In this document: positions 45,867 to 56,706 of the stretch, piece after piece
How positions within the stretch are numbered: the stretch's first letter is position 1
Layout: each line of letters opens with the position of its first letter
Assembly: GCF_001956855.1 (NCBI RefSeq)
Contig: NZ_MTHD01000002.1
Coordinates: 372,001-436,000, forward strand
Length of the DNA: 64,000 nt
Origin: Azonexus hydrophilus
GTDB taxonomy: Bacteria > Pseudomonadota > Gammaproteobacteria > Burkholderiales > Rhodocyclaceae
Reading direction: 5' to 3'
Notes under the pieces: generated by a model
Seen by the model: the letters and a program-made list of their open reading frames with translations, nothing else
Databases searched by the model: none
Told to the model about the DNA's origin: nothing
Position numbers and translations under genes: made by a program

Positions 45867-46441
45867 AGCAGATTGTCGGCATTTTGCTGGCGGCAGGCAG
45901 CAGCCGGCGCTTCGGCGCCGACAAGCGCCTGCACCCGCTCGCCGACGGAACGCCGATGGTGCTCGCATCGGCGCGGCGACTGGCCCGGGCCTGTCGCCGC
46001 ACCATCGTCGTCATCCGCCCCGACGACACGGCGCTGGCCAGCCTGCTCGCGCAGGAAGGCCTGGAAACCGTCATCTGCAACGACGCGCTGCAGGGTATGG
46101 GCCACAGCCTGAGCCGCGGCATCGCCGCCAGCGCCGATGCCGACGGCTGGCTGGTCGCGCTGGCCGACATGCCGTACATCGAACCCGCCAGTTACCAGGC
46201 CATCATCGTGGCACTGCACGAAGGCGCCAGCCTGGCCAGGCCCGTCCACCAGGAAAAAATGGGCCACCCGGTCGGCTTCAGTGCCATCCACCTGCCCGAA
46301 CTGCTGGCCTTGACCGGCGACCAGGGCGGCAAGACGATTCTTGACGCGCACCGGGGGGCGGTGCGCTGCTGTCCGGTGGATGATCCGGGTGTGCTATGGG
46401 ATGTTGATCAAGCGTCTCAGATCCTTGTGGCGGAAGGCTAG
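45863..46441 (+). CDS. mocA: Molybdenum cofactor cytidylyltransferase-like NTP transferase
   Basis: 192 residues, MobA-like nucleotidyltransferase fold. The N-terminal LLAAGSSRRFGADKRLHPLA motif binds NTP, and DADGWLVALADMPYIEPASY is the metal site. HPVGFSAIHLPELLALTGD and GGKTILDAHRG complete the family pattern. MocA forms molybdopterin cytosine dinucleotide, the cofactor form used by many xanthine-oxidase-family enzymes, matching IorAB upstream. It is the last core gene before the lower-GC island. Confidence 0.9.
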   Translation: MKQIVGILLAAGSSRRFGADKRLHPLADGTPMVLASARRLARACRRTIVVIRPDDTALASLLAQEGLETVICNDALQGMGHSLSRGIAASADADGWLVALADMPYIEPASYQAIIVALHEGASLARPVHQEKMGHPVGFSAIHLPELLALTGDQGGKTILDAHRGAVRCCPVDDPGVLWDVDQASQILVAEG

Positions 46442-46688
46442 CCATGGATTTGGCTTGCGCCTGCTTGGGTGAGATAGCAGGGTAGGGCGGTTTGACTGCG
46501 TGCAGTTGACGGATAATTCATCGGCCGAAGCGGACATTGGCGTCCCAGCTGAGCAATGGCTGCTAAGCCGTTACCACCAGTCATTTGCTGCTCTCGCTGT
46601 AGATTAGAGTTCCATTGACAGCTACGTGCCGAGGCAGATAATCTAGCTACAGTCGCATCACGGTCCGCTATGGGCCAAGGTGGCATTT

Positions 46689-46856
46689 ATGCAGGAAGTG
46701 GGTATCTGCCCGAACTGCAAGGTTGGCAGCCTTTGCTACTCTTCTACTGACTATTGCAGTGCGGTGATGCTTATCGGGAGGTCGGTGGTATACCGCCTCG
46801 GTCCGTATACAGGAAGCCCCAATCCGGCTGTCGTACGGCATAACCTGAAAAGGTAA
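46689..46856 (+). CDS. Cys-rich mini-protein, possible zinc ribbon (unrecognised)
   Basis: A 55-residue frame starting MQEVGICPNCKVGSLCYSST, with cysteines at 7, 10, 16 and 23 (CPNC knuckle first). The rest is DYCSAVMLIGRSVVYRLGPY and a basic end. AAGGTGG lies 6 nt before the ATG, and its stop is only 4 nt before the next gene, a PD-(D/E)XK protein. Spacing and ribosome site support a real two-gene cassette. The 247 bp before it (46442-46688) contain no gene I can support. Codon use is less GC-rich than in core genes. Function unknown; it may also be a chance frame. Confidence 0.4.
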   Translation: MQEVGICPNCKVGSLCYSSTDYCSAVMLIGRSVVYRLGPYTGSPNPAVVRHNLKR

Positions 46857-46860
46857 TGTC

Positions 46861-47256
46861 ATGCCTGTAAGAAACGCAGTCCTTAAACAAACCACGTTGG
46901 CCGCTCACAAACAGTTGTCGTATGAGCAACTCTTATCCGCTTGGCTTCTAAGCGATGGTTGGGAAGTTCTGATCCCAGTGATTGATCACGGCAAAAAAAC
47001 CGATCTTGTAGTGGCGGACGATGACAGCTTCTACCGGATACAGGTCAAGAGTATTCAGAGCAAAGACGAATCGATCCGAGTCGAGAACAAGTGGCAGGGG
47101 GCAAAAATTGACTATGTCGTCTATTTCTCAACTCTTGGAGATTGGGGTTACATAACCCCTGCATTCACTGAAACGAATCGCCCGTTGAATTCGCCGGACC
47201 ACATTCGGTTCAGCAAGCACCCGTCAAATTTTCTCAAAGCGTTCAAGCGGATATGA
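46861..47256 (+). CDS. PD-(D/E)XK nuclease-like protein
   Basis: 131 residues. The pattern matches small PD-(D/E)XK folds of the group I intron endonuclease / restriction-like type: Glu22 in the first helix (SYEQLLSAWLLSDGWEVLIP), Asp48 in KKTDLVVADD and Gln61-x-Lys63 in FYRIQVKSIQ. IDYVVYFSTLGDWGYITP follows. The compact size means a lone catalytic domain. It is placed directly after a Cys-rich mini-ORF and convergent with the CBASS operon, so it may belong to the same defence island. Catalysis is inferred from motif positions only. Confidence 0.7.
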   Translation: MPVRNAVLKQTTLAAHKQLSYEQLLSAWLLSDGWEVLIPVIDHGKKTDLVVADDDSFYRIQVKSIQSKDESIRVENKWQGAKIDYVVYFSTLGDWGYITPAFTETNRPLNSPDHIRFSKHPSNFLKAFKRI

Positions 47257-47527
47257 GGCCGGATTTCGGCCAAAGCCGACCTTGGGCATGCGGGAACGCT
47301 CGGGCGGCTTATGTGAGTTTGTTGCCGTTCTCACACGCTAGGGCAAGGCAAATAGTCTCCAATCGTTCCGTGTCGCAGGCCGGATTGCTCAATGACGACA
47401 ACGTCACTCCGGTAATTCAAGTTTCGCAAACTCGTCGGAACGGTCTCACCGACAAATATCAAGGAGGCAGTGTGGGAACAAATCACCAACTGCTATCGAA
47501 GTCGCTCCGAACAGGTGGCCTCAAGGG

Positions 47528-48043
47528 TTAAGTGATGATGTATTCCAGATGCCATTGATCCACGCGCTCGGCCGTCACGCTCCACAGTCCAAGGCTATCG
47601 ACCGTGAGCATCCTTCCGACAATCAGCATTAGGAGCGCGTTGCTGTTCAGTTGGGACTTGGCGAGGAGCTGGTGCATGGCTTCACCGTCTAAGCCCGAGG
47701 CATCGGGGTGATCTTCGGCATGTGTGTGCCATTCTCCGAGGTAGAGCAGACCAGACTCAGCCTGAGCAAGAATGGCATGCTGGGCGGCGGCGGGGTCGGA
47801 TCGATAGCGGTAGCGCGACCTTTCGTCACGGGCATATGGTCCAGTCGCGGCAGTAACTAGAATCTGTTCAGCACTGATGGTTCCGAACAGTTGGCCGCCG
47901 GCTTCCTTTGCCCAAGGCGAGCACTGCCGGTAGCGATACATATGCATCAGGGCGTCGGCGCTTATCAGCACCTGCTGGACAACTGATTCTAGCCGGCCGA
48001 CTAGGCAATGCGCACCACCGCCATTTGGACAATGCAAGGTCAC
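47528..48043 (-). CDS. cap3: CBASS protein Cap3, JAMM/JAB deconjugating protease
   Basis: 171 residues from GTG 48043, whose GTGA overlaps the cap2 stop by 4 nt. A JAMM metalloprotease domain: Glu47 in KEAGGQLFG and the full zinc motif in EWHTHAEDHPDASGLD (H106, H108, Ser116, Asp119: HxH-x7-SxxD). In type II CBASS, Cap3 removes the CD-NTase from conjugates made by Cap2. Longer frames running upstream to 48289 would lie inside cap2 and are not used. It is the last gene of the operon. Confidence 0.88.
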   Translation of the reverse strand: MTLHCPNGGGAHCLVGRLESVVQQVLISADALMHMYRYRQCSPWAKEAGGQLFGTISAEQILVTAATGPYARDERSRYRYRSDPAAAQHAILAQAESGLLYLGEWHTHAEDHPDASGLDGEAMHQLLAKSQLNSNALLMLIVGRMLTVDSLGLWSVTAERVDQWHLEYIIT

Positions 48044-49734
48044 CAGGGTATCTGCCGCATGGTGTTTACTTCGGTGAAGCCGTCTCTGGCGACGCCACCT
48101 AGTGCCGCCACGGCATCTCGGTCTCCAAACCATACACGCCTGCAAGACGCAGGAATACGCCCGAGCAGCGCATCCAGAGCAAGCTTTGTCGCCACGGCGA
48201 TGGTTGGTTGGAGATCTGCCGCGCCATGAGGCTGGAATACGTTGCCGCAACCGGCCTCGATGATGACCTCGCCGGCGCCGGACGGCCAATCGGTCAATCG
48301 AAACCCCGGGCGTTCAGCTTCAAAGGCCGACATCAGATTATCCTTGCCGTAAAGCAGCACGGCATGCCCAACGATGGCGTACGCCTCGACCCAAGTACTA
48401 AGGTAAGCAGGAGGACGGTCCAAGGTCTGGCGCCAGGCATTCACCGCCGCTTCGCCTTCGATGTCGAGGCCTGCGGTCACGATCATGTCAGCACCGGCGA
48501 GCTTCTCGAGTTCCGACGCTGTAAGACGCTCAAACTTGTTGCGGTGGATCGCGCCGATCTTCAGGTGAGGTAATCGGCGCTGCAACTCGGTGGCCACACC
48601 CTTGGCTTTGTTCCAACCCAGGTAGCTGAGACCCAGCAGGTGACGACCACCGTTGGCGGAGAGAAAGTTGTCGCTATCGATCAGCGTTAGTTCACCAACG
48701 CCCGCCTTGGCTAGCAACTCAGCGATTTCGCAACCCACGGCGCCGCAACCCACAATCGCAACGCTGCGGGCTTGCAGATCGGCTTGTTCAGGCGAATGAC
48801 CACGGCCGTGAATCCATGGTGCATCGACACGACTAACCACGACTCGCTCGACACGCTGTTGTGCCATGGCTCGCTTGATGTGGTCCAAGGGCACCTGCGC
48901 CCAACTGCGAAACCCGTTCTTGATCTTGGAGCTCTTGGCGCCGCTGGCGAGAGCCGCCGCGAAGACTGGGCCGGTAGGTGTTTCGGCCTCGAAAAGGAAC
49001 AGGGACTTGCGATCGGGCAGCAAGGTCGTGCGCAACGCTTCCTCGGGGATGCCGCGGATGGCATCCCCGACGGTCTGCGGGAAACCGCTGGGCTGCCATG
49101 GACGAGGCAGTCTCAGAAGAAGTGCGGGCAGAATATTCTGGTCACTGGCCTGGGCACCGATATTCCTCAGCCAGTCCTTGACCTCCACCTTAGTGTCGGC
49201 TACCAAGATTCGACCCAGCTTCGTGTCTAGATGGAAGGCTAGCTGACGCGGCTTACCACCCGGCTTCACTAGGCTCAGCAGTCGTAGCTTCCCATCCGGC
49301 GCAATGGCTTGTTGAGCCCAATACGAGCCAAACTCGCGCTCGAACTCGGCCACGCACTTGTCGTCTGGCCAGTTGAGTAGCTCCAGCGCATCGTCGAGGT
49401 TAGCGCGGACACGATCACCAACGGGCGCGACGATGGACGTAGGCCGCAGACACAAGAGCCCCTTGGGCTCGACGTGGGGCCAACGATAGTCGCTGCCCAT
49501 GTCGGGCGCCAGCACCCTGGGCTGGGAATTCGGAAACGTCCCATCGACGACAAGCAGAAAGTGGCTCACCCCCGGTGGGCGGACAACCCCCTCTGCGAGC
49601 TTGATACGCCAACCTATGTGGAACAGCGGCAGAGGGTGAGGTTGCATCTCCTCTAAGGTGAGCCGCCGCCATTGACCTGGACACCACAGGTCCAGCTCGA
49701 CTTCGATGGTGGCGATATCTTCTGCAGACACCAT
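48040..49734 (-). CDS. cap2: CBASS protein Cap2, E2-E1 ubiquitin-ligase-like fusion
   Basis: 564 residues. An N-terminal E2-like domain (about 1-130) carries the probable catalytic Cys95 in EPKGLLCLRPTS. A linker region follows. The ThiF/E1 adenylation domain begins near residue 325 with VAIVGCGAVGCEIAELLAKA, then LTLIDSDNFLSANGGRHLLG. A probable E1 cysteine, C496, lies in EAGCGNVFQPHGAADL. Cap2 activates the C-terminus of the CD-NTase and joins it to target proteins, priming cyclic-nucleotide synthesis. Its ATG follows the CD-NTase stop without a gap (TGAATG). Confidence 0.92.
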   Translation of the reverse strand: MVSAEDIATIEVELDLWCPGQWRRLTLEEMQPHPLPLFHIGWRIKLAEGVVRPPGVSHFLLVVDGTFPNSQPRVLAPDMGSDYRWPHVEPKGLLCLRPTSIVAPVGDRVRANLDDALELLNWPDDKCVAEFEREFGSYWAQQAIAPDGKLRLLSLVKPGGKPRQLAFHLDTKLGRILVADTKVEVKDWLRNIGAQASDQNILPALLLRLPRPWQPSGFPQTVGDAIRGIPEEALRTTLLPDRKSLFLFEAETPTGPVFAAALASGAKSSKIKNGFRSWAQVPLDHIKRAMAQQRVERVVVSRVDAPWIHGRGHSPEQADLQARSVAIVGCGAVGCEIAELLAKAGVGELTLIDSDNFLSANGGRHLLGLSYLGWNKAKGVATELQRRLPHLKIGAIHRNKFERLTASELEKLAGADMIVTAGLDIEGEAAVNAWRQTLDRPPAYLSTWVEAYAIVGHAVLLYGKDNLMSAFEAERPGFRLTDWPSGAGEVIIEAGCGNVFQPHGAADLQPTIAVATKLALDALLGRIPASCRRVWFGDRDAVAALGGVARDGFTEVNTMRQIPW

Positions 49735-50781
49735 TCAGCCGAAACGCCCGCCGCCGTCCTCGCGACGCGCGGTCTCAACCGATGTGACAGTCATGACAGA
49801 GCCTAGACTGGACCCCTTGTTGGCGGTATCAGGATCAGGCCGGTTGGAGAAAAATTTCGTGTCGAACACGCTATCCCAGGCTTCACGGGCTATCGCGCGC
49901 GTGCAGTCGTCGCGGTCGAGTACCTTGAGGGTGTCCAGCGCCGCCTTTAAGCAGTCCCGGAAGTACGTGACTTGGGCATCGCCTTGCTCCGCAAGATTCT
50001 TCGTCACAACCGGATGAGCAACCTGGGTTGACCAGGTCAGGGCCGAGTGGATCATCTGCCAGGTCTGACGCAACGCCTTGTCGTCGCGGCCCGCGTTGGC
50101 CACGAAATGGTCGATGACGAGTTTCGAGATAGTGATCCCACTGGTCGTGTTCGCCTTCCAATCCGCGCGCCGGGCAAACTTCTTTGTCAGTTTGGTGATG
50201 CGCCGCATCTGGCTGCCGTCGGCTTGACCGGAGTTGAGCTCGCCCACTTGGTCGTTGAACCACTTCGTGACGGCACGTGCATCTGAAATGAGCCACGAGT
50301 TACCGCTGGCCAACTCGTACTTCTCGACATCGTTTCCAGCCCAGTCCTTCTCCGTCACGATGCGGTAGACCGGCACATCGATGTGATAGCCCGCAGCATA
50401 AGCTTGGCGAACGCAGTTGTTCTTGACCTCGGCTTCCTGTTTGAAGCGGCCGTCCCACTTCAAGGCGTCGCACACACGCTGCCGAGCCTCCAGCGGGGTC
50501 AACTCCACACCGTCGTCGTCCTTCAGGTCCTCGGACCAGAAATAGGCGCCGTCATCGATGTCGTAGTCGTTGTCAGGGTCCTGCACCATGGTGCGCATCT
50601 GGTACGAGCCCTGAGAGTGCACCTCGCGTGGCTGCGGCTTGCCTGCGGTGTCGAGGCCTTTGCGCAGACGGTCCCGGCCATTGTTCCTTCGACCGCGCAT
50701 GTCCTTCTGCTGGCTAAGCGCCAGGGTGACCTCGTCTCGATGGTAGCCAGTCATGTCGGCGTCACAGTTGATGTCAGTCAT
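49735..50781 (-). CDS. dncV: CBASS CD-NTase, DncV-like cyclic (oligo)nucleotide synthase
   Basis: 348 residues. The nucleotidyltransferase active site has G58-S59 in [11 protein letters not shown], Asp74 and Asp76 in [11 protein letters not shown] and a third acidic residue, Asp135, in [10 protein letters not shown], as in DncV/cGAS-like enzymes. It should make a cyclic dinucleotide (3',3'-cGAMP in the Vibrio prototype) on phage infection; the product here is unknown. The C-terminus ends GGGRFG, a terminal glycine as required for Cap2 conjugation. It overlaps capV by 8 nt. Confidence 0.92.
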   Translation of the reverse strand: MTDINCDADMTGYHRDEVTLALSQQKDMRGRRNNGRDRLRKGLDTAGKPQPREVHSQGSYQMRTMVQDPDNDYDIDDGAYFWSEDLKDDDGVELTPLEARQRVCDALKWDGRFKQEAEVKNNCVRQAYAAGYHIDVPVYRIVTEKDWAGNDVEKYELASGNSWLISDARAVTKWFNDQVGELNSGQADGSQMRRITKLTKKFARRADWKANTTSGITISKLVIDHFVANAGRDDKALRQTWQMIHSALTWSTQVAHPVVTKNLAEQGDAQVTYFRDCLKAALDTLKVLDRDDCTRAIAREAWDSVFDTKFFSNRPDPDTANKGSSLGSVMTVTSVETARREDGGGRFG

Positions 50782-51898
50782 GCTTCTCTTCCTTATTTGT
50801 AGGTGAGTGAGGCTGGGATTCAGATAGCGCGGCCCGGAAGGCCTTCATGTGAGGGTTCTGCGCTTGGCTTGCCCATGCGTAGTCAACGTCAGAGATCGCT
50901 TGTCGTGCGAGCGCATTCAGCAATTTGGGCCGAGCGTCGTCCATGTTAGACAGATACTCCTGCAGCGCTTTTGATGGACACTGAGCAGGCAGGCGATAAG
51001 CAAAACTTCCGTCGTGGCGTAATTCAGCAACCTTATTGGTTAGGTAACCGTACCCGATGGCCTGAGCGTTCATTCCGGCCTCAATAGCCTTCAAACCGAA
51101 CTTCCAGCCAGGGGCTGCTCGATAACGAGCTCGATCAGAGATTTCCTCTCCTCCCTGCGCGGGCAGCGTACCCAGCATGAATAGCTGGATAGGGCGCTGC
51201 TCTTCCAGGTCATGAAGAATTTCGACCGCCTCCATCATCCCGATTAGACCTGGGTTGTTGGCCCACAAACCGCCGTCGACGTAGGTTGCAGTTGTAGCAC
51301 CGTCACCGCCAGGCTCAGCCAGCTTCGCCATCGAACGCAGAATAGGCGCTGCGGTAGTGGCCATACACACATCCACCAGCGTGCGCAGGTCGTCGCGGCC
51401 ATTAAGCCTGCGGAGATGCTTGGTTTTGAAGACGACAGCTGAGTGCCGGTTGATGTCGATCGTCGGGATTGCCAGCGCGATGCCACGCTTTTCGTAGACC
51501 TCGGCGATGGTGCTTTTCCCTAACTTAGCCTCTAGCGCCTCCCGTAACGCGATTTCACCGCATCGCAGACCAATACCGAGACCCCGGATTACGTAGTTAC
51601 CAATGATCGGCAGAGCTCTCGCCCACTGGTGGGGGAAGATTTTGCCGCCGTACTCCAAGTACAAATTTTGCACGTCTTGAAGGGGAATACCTTTGGCGAG
51701 CGCGCAAGCCACGATGCCGCCCGTACTGGTGCCAACGATCAAATCGAAAGCACTGCCGATATCGAGCGTAGTTTCCCCCGGGTGATCGGCCTTGGCCACG
51801 CGAGCGGCATAGGTCGCTAGATATGCAGCCTGGTAGACCCCGCGCATTCCGCCACCGTCCAAGCACAACACCCTGAAGGGTTTGCTTACTTCAGTCAT
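50774..51898 (-). CDS. capV: CBASS effector CapV, patatin-like phospholipase
   Basis: 374 residues. Patatin motifs are complete: the oxyanion loop DGGGMRG (residues 14-20), nucleophile Ser58 in GTSTGG and catalytic Asp208 in [12 protein letters not shown]. In the Vibrio system CapV is switched on by cGAMP and destroys the inner membrane, killing the infected cell. It is the first gene of capV-dncV-cap2-cap3. Base composition is visibly less GC-rich than flanking core genes. No promoter was pinned down, but the 60 nt upstream are A+T-rich. Confidence 0.93.
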   Translation of the reverse strand: MTEVSKPFRVLCLDGGGMRGVYQAAYLATYAARVAKADHPGETTLDIGSAFDLIVGTSTGGIVACALAKGIPLQDVQNLYLEYGGKIFPHQWARALPIIGNYVIRGLGIGLRCGEIALREALEAKLGKSTIAEVYEKRGIALAIPTIDINRHSAVVFKTKHLRRLNGRDDLRTLVDVCMATTAAPILRSMAKLAEPGGDGATTATYVDGGLWANNPGLIGMMEAVEILHDLEEQRPIQLFMLGTLPAQGGEEISDRARYRAAPGWKFGLKAIEAGMNAQAIGYGYLTNKVAELRHDGSFAYRLPAQCPSKALQEYLSNMDDARPKLLNALARQAISDVDYAWASQAQNPHMKAFRAALSESQPHSPTNKEEKHD

Positions 51899-52449
51899 TT
51901 AGCTTATCCATAGATATGAATTATTCATATGGGATTTGTCAGTTATTTTATATGCGTAGTGTAAGGTTTTTCCCCGCGTGCATACACTCGGTCCTCGTTG
52001 AAGCACCTAGGCGTTTCATTGCACCGAGTCAGGCCGACTCCGCTTGCCAGTTTTATAGCCAGAATTGGGTTAAACCTCTCTTCCTGGCGCGGCACTTCTG
52101 ACATTCGCAAAGCCGCTATGGGTCAGAAGAGTGGGTTCATGAGATCGGGAAGCCGCAATTCACTGCGACTCATGGCCGACTGGCAGGTAACCGACGCATT
52201 ACTGCCCGAAGTGGGAGGAAGCTACAACGGCCGGATTGGCCGAACAACAGCCCAATAGCGCCAACCCGATCCACGCAGGCCTGGCCCAAGCCGAACTGCC
52301 AGCCCAAAGATCGTCGTTTGTTCAGCCCAACCCCTCCCCGCCAGAACCAACCAAGATACCGAGATCAACCTAGCGAAGCATGAACGGCCTCATCCTTCGC
52401 CCTGTGTCCGACAACCGACACGACAAATTTTTCCATGTGACTGATTTGT

Positions 52450-52475
52450 AGCGCCAATTTTCCTGGCGCTTTTAT
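52450..52475 (+). terminator. Terminator-like hairpin
   Basis: AGCGCCA, loop ATTTTCC, TGGCGCT followed by TTTAT. It lies at the nqr-side edge of the CBASS island. Confidence 0.6.
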
Positions 52476-52492
52476 TGCTATCACTTGCCGTT

Positions 52493-52516
52493 GGCCCGGG
52501 TTCGGGCCGGTTTTTT
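52493..52516 (+). terminator. Terminator-like hairpin
   Basis: GGCCCG, loop GGTT, CGGGCC, then GG and six T. It follows the previous hairpin by 17 nt; the pair may insulate the nqr operon. Confidence 0.7.
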
Positions 52517-52677
52517 CGTGGTTGACTCCGGTTTTGTCGGCTTGTCGGTTTCCATTAGGTTTTCACTCGGCTAGAATCCATGGCTTTGTACAATTCTGCA
52601 AAGATTTGGCGGCAAGGGCGGGTTGGTGTGCGGTCTGCGGAGGCTGTGTGTCGACAGGAACCCCTTTGTATTGTTGA

Positions 52678-54039
<1,362 letters not shown>

Positions 54040-54041
54040 GC

Positions 54042-55256
54042 ATGGGTCTGCGCTCCTGGCTCGATAGCATCGAGCATCATTTTCATAAAGGCGGCAAGTA
54101 CGAGAAGTTCTACGCTCTGTACGAAGCTGTCGATACCGGCCTGTACAAGCCGGCCAGCGTGACCAAGACGACCGCCCACGTGCGTGACGGCCTCGATCTG
54201 AAACGGATGATGATCACCGTCTGGCTGTGCACCTTCCCGGTGATGTTTGCCGGTATGTGGAACGTCGGTTTTCAGGCCAATACGGTATTCGCCGGCAGCC
54301 CGGATCTGCTGGCTGCCCAGGACAACTGGCGACTGGCGCTGATCGCCATGTTTGCCGGTTTCGATCCGACCTCTCACTGGGACAACCTGGTGCATGGCGC
54401 GGCCTACTTCCTGCCGATCTACGCGGTGACCTTCATCGTCGGCGGTTTCTGGGAAGTGCTGTTCGCCGCTATCCGCAAGCATGAGGTCAACGAAGGCTTT
54501 TTCGTCACTTCGGTGCTGTTCGCGCTGACGCTGCCGCCGTCGATTCCGCTGTGGCAGGTGGCACTGGGCATCAGCTTCGGCGTCGTCATCGGCAAGGAAG
54601 TCTTCGGTGGTACTGGCAAGAACTTCCTGAATCCGGCGCTGACCGGCCGGGCTTTTCTGTTCTTTGCCTACCCGGCGCAAATCTCCGGCGACGCCGTGTG
54701 GACCGCAGTCGATGGCTTCACCGGCGCGACGCCGCTGGGTCTGGCGGCGGCGGGTGGCATCGAGTTCATCGCAGCCGGCGGCATCACCTGGTGGGATGCC
54801 TTCCTTGGCAACATCCAGGGTTCGATCGGTGAAACCAGCACGCTGGCCATCTTCATCGGTGGTGCGGTGCTGTTGTTGATGAAGATTGCCTCGTGGCGCA
54901 TCGTTACCGGCGTCATGCTGGGCATGGTCGCCATGAGCATGCTGCTCAACAGCGTCGGCTCGACGACCAATCCGATGTTCGCGATGCCCTGGTACTGGCA
55001 CCTGGTGGTTGGCGGTTTCGCCTTCGGCATGATCTTCATGGCGACCGATCCGGTGTCGGCCTCGATGACTAATACCGGCAAGTGGATTTTCGGGGCACTG
55101 ATCGGCGTCATGGTGGTGCTGATCCGCGTCGTCAATCCGGCATTCCCCGAGGGCATGATGCTGGCGATCCTGTTCGCCAACCTCTGTGCCCCCTTGATCG
55201 ACCACTTTGTGGTTGCGGCCAACATCAAGCGGAGGGCAGCACGCCATGTCCAGTAA
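54042..55256 (+). CDS. nqrB: Na+-NQR subunit B
   Basis: 404 residues with about ten membrane helices. The covalent FMN site is the Thr in [15 protein letters not shown]-terminal [20 protein letters not shown] and [24 protein letters not shown] sequence (here [20 protein letters not shown]) are conserved. It forms the Na+ channel with NqrD/E and holds riboflavin. It overlaps nqrC by 11 nt. Confidence 0.96.
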   Translation: MGLRSWLDSIEHHFHKGGKYEKFYALYEAVDTGLYKPASVTKTTAHVRDGLDLKRMMITVWLCTFPVMFAGMWNVGFQANTVFAGSPDLLAAQDNWRLALIAMFAGFDPTSHWDNLVHGAAYFLPIYAVTFIVGGFWEVLFAAIRKHEVNEGFFVTSVLFALTLPPSIPLWQVALGISFGVVIGKEVFGGTGKNFLNPALTGRAFLFFAYPAQISGDAVWTAVDGFTGATPLGLAAAGGIEFIAAGGITWWDAFLGNIQGSIGETSTLAIFIGGAVLLLMKIASWRIVTGVMLGMVAMSMLLNSVGSTTNPMFAMPWYWHLVVGGFAFGMIFMATDPVSASMTNTGKWIFGALIGVMVVLIRVVNPAFPEGMMLAILFANLCAPLIDHFVVAANIKRRAARHVQ

Positions 55257-56031
55257 GAAAGAATCCACGGCACGCACGCTGCTGGTGGCGTTGACCGTCA
55301 GCCTGGTGGCATCGGTTTTCGTTGCCGGCTCGGCGGTTGCGTTGAAGCCGGTGCAGGTTGAAAACCGCCTGCTCGACAAGCAGCGCAGCATTCTCGCCAT
55401 CGCCGGCCTCGGCGACGACCTTTCGTCGGCCCAGGTCAAGGAACTGTTCAACAGCCGCATCAAGGCGCATGTCATCGATCTGAAGACCGGGGAGTACAAC
55501 ACCAGTCTCGATCCGGTGACTTTCGATCCGCTGAAAGCGTCAAAGGACCCGAAGCAGTCCGCCGCCCTGGCGGGGGCCGAGGATCTGGCGCTGATCAAGC
55601 GGCGTGAGCAATTCACGACGGTCTACATGGTCGAGCAGGACGGCAAGATGGAATCGCTGATCCTGCCGATCCGCGGCTATGGCCTGTGGTCCACGCTGCA
55701 CGGCTTCCTTGCCATCAAGCCGGATTTCAATACCGTCGTTGGTCTCGGTTTCTATCAGCATGCTGAAACCCCGGGGCTTGGCGGCGAGGTCGACAATCCG
55801 AAATGGAAGAGCCTGTGGCCGGGCAAGACGCTGTTTGACGACGCCGGCAAGCCGATCGTCAAGATCGTCAAGGGTGGTGTCGATCCAGCCAGTCCGGATG
55901 CTGGTCACCAGGTCGATGCACTGGCCGGCGCCACGCTGACCAGTAACGGCGTCGATCGTTTGTTGCAATTCTGGCTCGGCGAGCAGGGCTTCGGTCCTTA
56001 CCTCGCCAAGCTGCGTCAGCAGGGGGCTTGA
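55246..56031 (+). CDS. nqrC: Na+-NQR subunit C
   Basis: 261 residues. One N-terminal membrane helix ([20 protein letters not shown]) and a periplasmic FMN-binding domain. The covalent FMN Thr lies in [36 protein letters not shown] and [11 protein letters not shown] are family blocks. FMN attachment needs ApbE, which is not in this window. Confidence 0.96.
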   Translation: MSSKKESTARTLLVALTVSLVASVFVAGSAVALKPVQVENRLLDKQRSILAIAGLGDDLSSAQVKELFNSRIKAHVIDLKTGEYNTSLDPVTFDPLKASKDPKQSAALAGAEDLALIKRREQFTTVYMVEQDGKMESLILPIRGYGLWSTLHGFLAIKPDFNTVVGLGFYQHAETPGLGGEVDNPKWKSLWPGKTLFDDAGKPIVKIVKGGVDPASPDAGHQVDALAGATLTSNGVDRLLQFWLGEQGFGPYLAKLRQQGA

Positions 56032-56033
56032 GC

Positions 56034-56705
56034 ATGGCACAACAACCTACTGTAAAAGAAGTCCTGTTCAATCCGGTCTTCAACAACAACCCGATTGCGC
56101 TGCAGATCCTCGGTATCTGCTCGGCGCTGGCGGTTACCTCGAACCTGAAGACGGCACTGGTCATGGCTATCGCGCTGACGCTGGTGACGGCCTTCTCCAA
56201 CCTGTTCATCTCGCTGATCCGGGCACAGATTCCCGGTTCGATCCGGATGATCGTGCAGATGGTCATCATCGCCTCGCTGGTCATCGTGGTTGACCAGTTG
56301 CTGCGTGCCTTCGCCTTCAGCCTGGCCAAGCAGCTGTCGGTGTTCGTCGGTTTGATCATCACCAACTGCATTGTCATGGGCCGGGCGGAAGCCTTCGCCA
56401 TGCAGAACCCGCCGATGCTGTCGTTCTGGGACGGGATCGGCAATGGTCTGGGTTACAGCGCGATGCTGATCGCACTCGGTATCATTCGCGAGCTGTTCGG
56501 TGCCGGCAAGCTGCTGGGCGTCGAAATCCTGCCGCTGATCAAGGATGGTGGCTGGTATCTGCCGAACGGCCTGCTGTTGCTGCCGCCGTCCGCCTTCTTC
56601 CTGATCGGCCTGTTCATCTGGGCGCTGCGCAGCTGGAAGAAGAGCCAGGTCGAACCCGCAACTTTCCGCATGGCCCCGCAGGTCAGTGACAGGGAGGCCT
56701 ACTGA
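56034..56705 (+). CDS. nqrD: Na+-NQR subunit D
   Basis: 223 residues, six membrane helices. It shares an inverted-repeat fold with Nqr[21 protein letters not shown] and [20 protein letters not shown] are diagnostic, the latter with the Cys of the intramembrane iron site. 2 nt after nqrC, 1 nt before nqrE. Confidence 0.96.
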   Translation: MAQQPTVKEVLFNPVFNNNPIALQILGICSALAVTSNLKTALVMAIALTLVTAFSNLFISLIRAQIPGSIRMIVQMVIIASLVIVVDQLLRAFAFSLAKQLSVFVGLIITNCIVMGRAEAFAMQNPPMLSFWDGIGNGLGYSAMLIALGIIRELFGAGKLLGVEILPLIKDGGWYLPNGLLLLPPSAFFLIGLFIWALRSWKKSQVEPATFRMAPQVSDREAY

Positions 56706-56706
56706 T

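Noticed and set aside
47253..47531. 92-residue frame overlapping the PD-(D/E)XK gene stop by 4 nt
   Set aside because: The overlap looks operon-like, but there is no ribosome site, no family feature, and it runs into the end of cap3.
48044..48289. N-terminal extension of cap3 to 48289
   Set aside because: This part is antisense-free but lies inside cap2 in another frame and reads as Arg-rich shadow. The GTG at 48043 with a GTGA overlap gives the expected Cap3 length.
51998..52258. 86-residue frame in the flank between capV and nqrA
   Set aside because: No ribosome site, atypical composition, and it lies in degenerate intergenic sequence.
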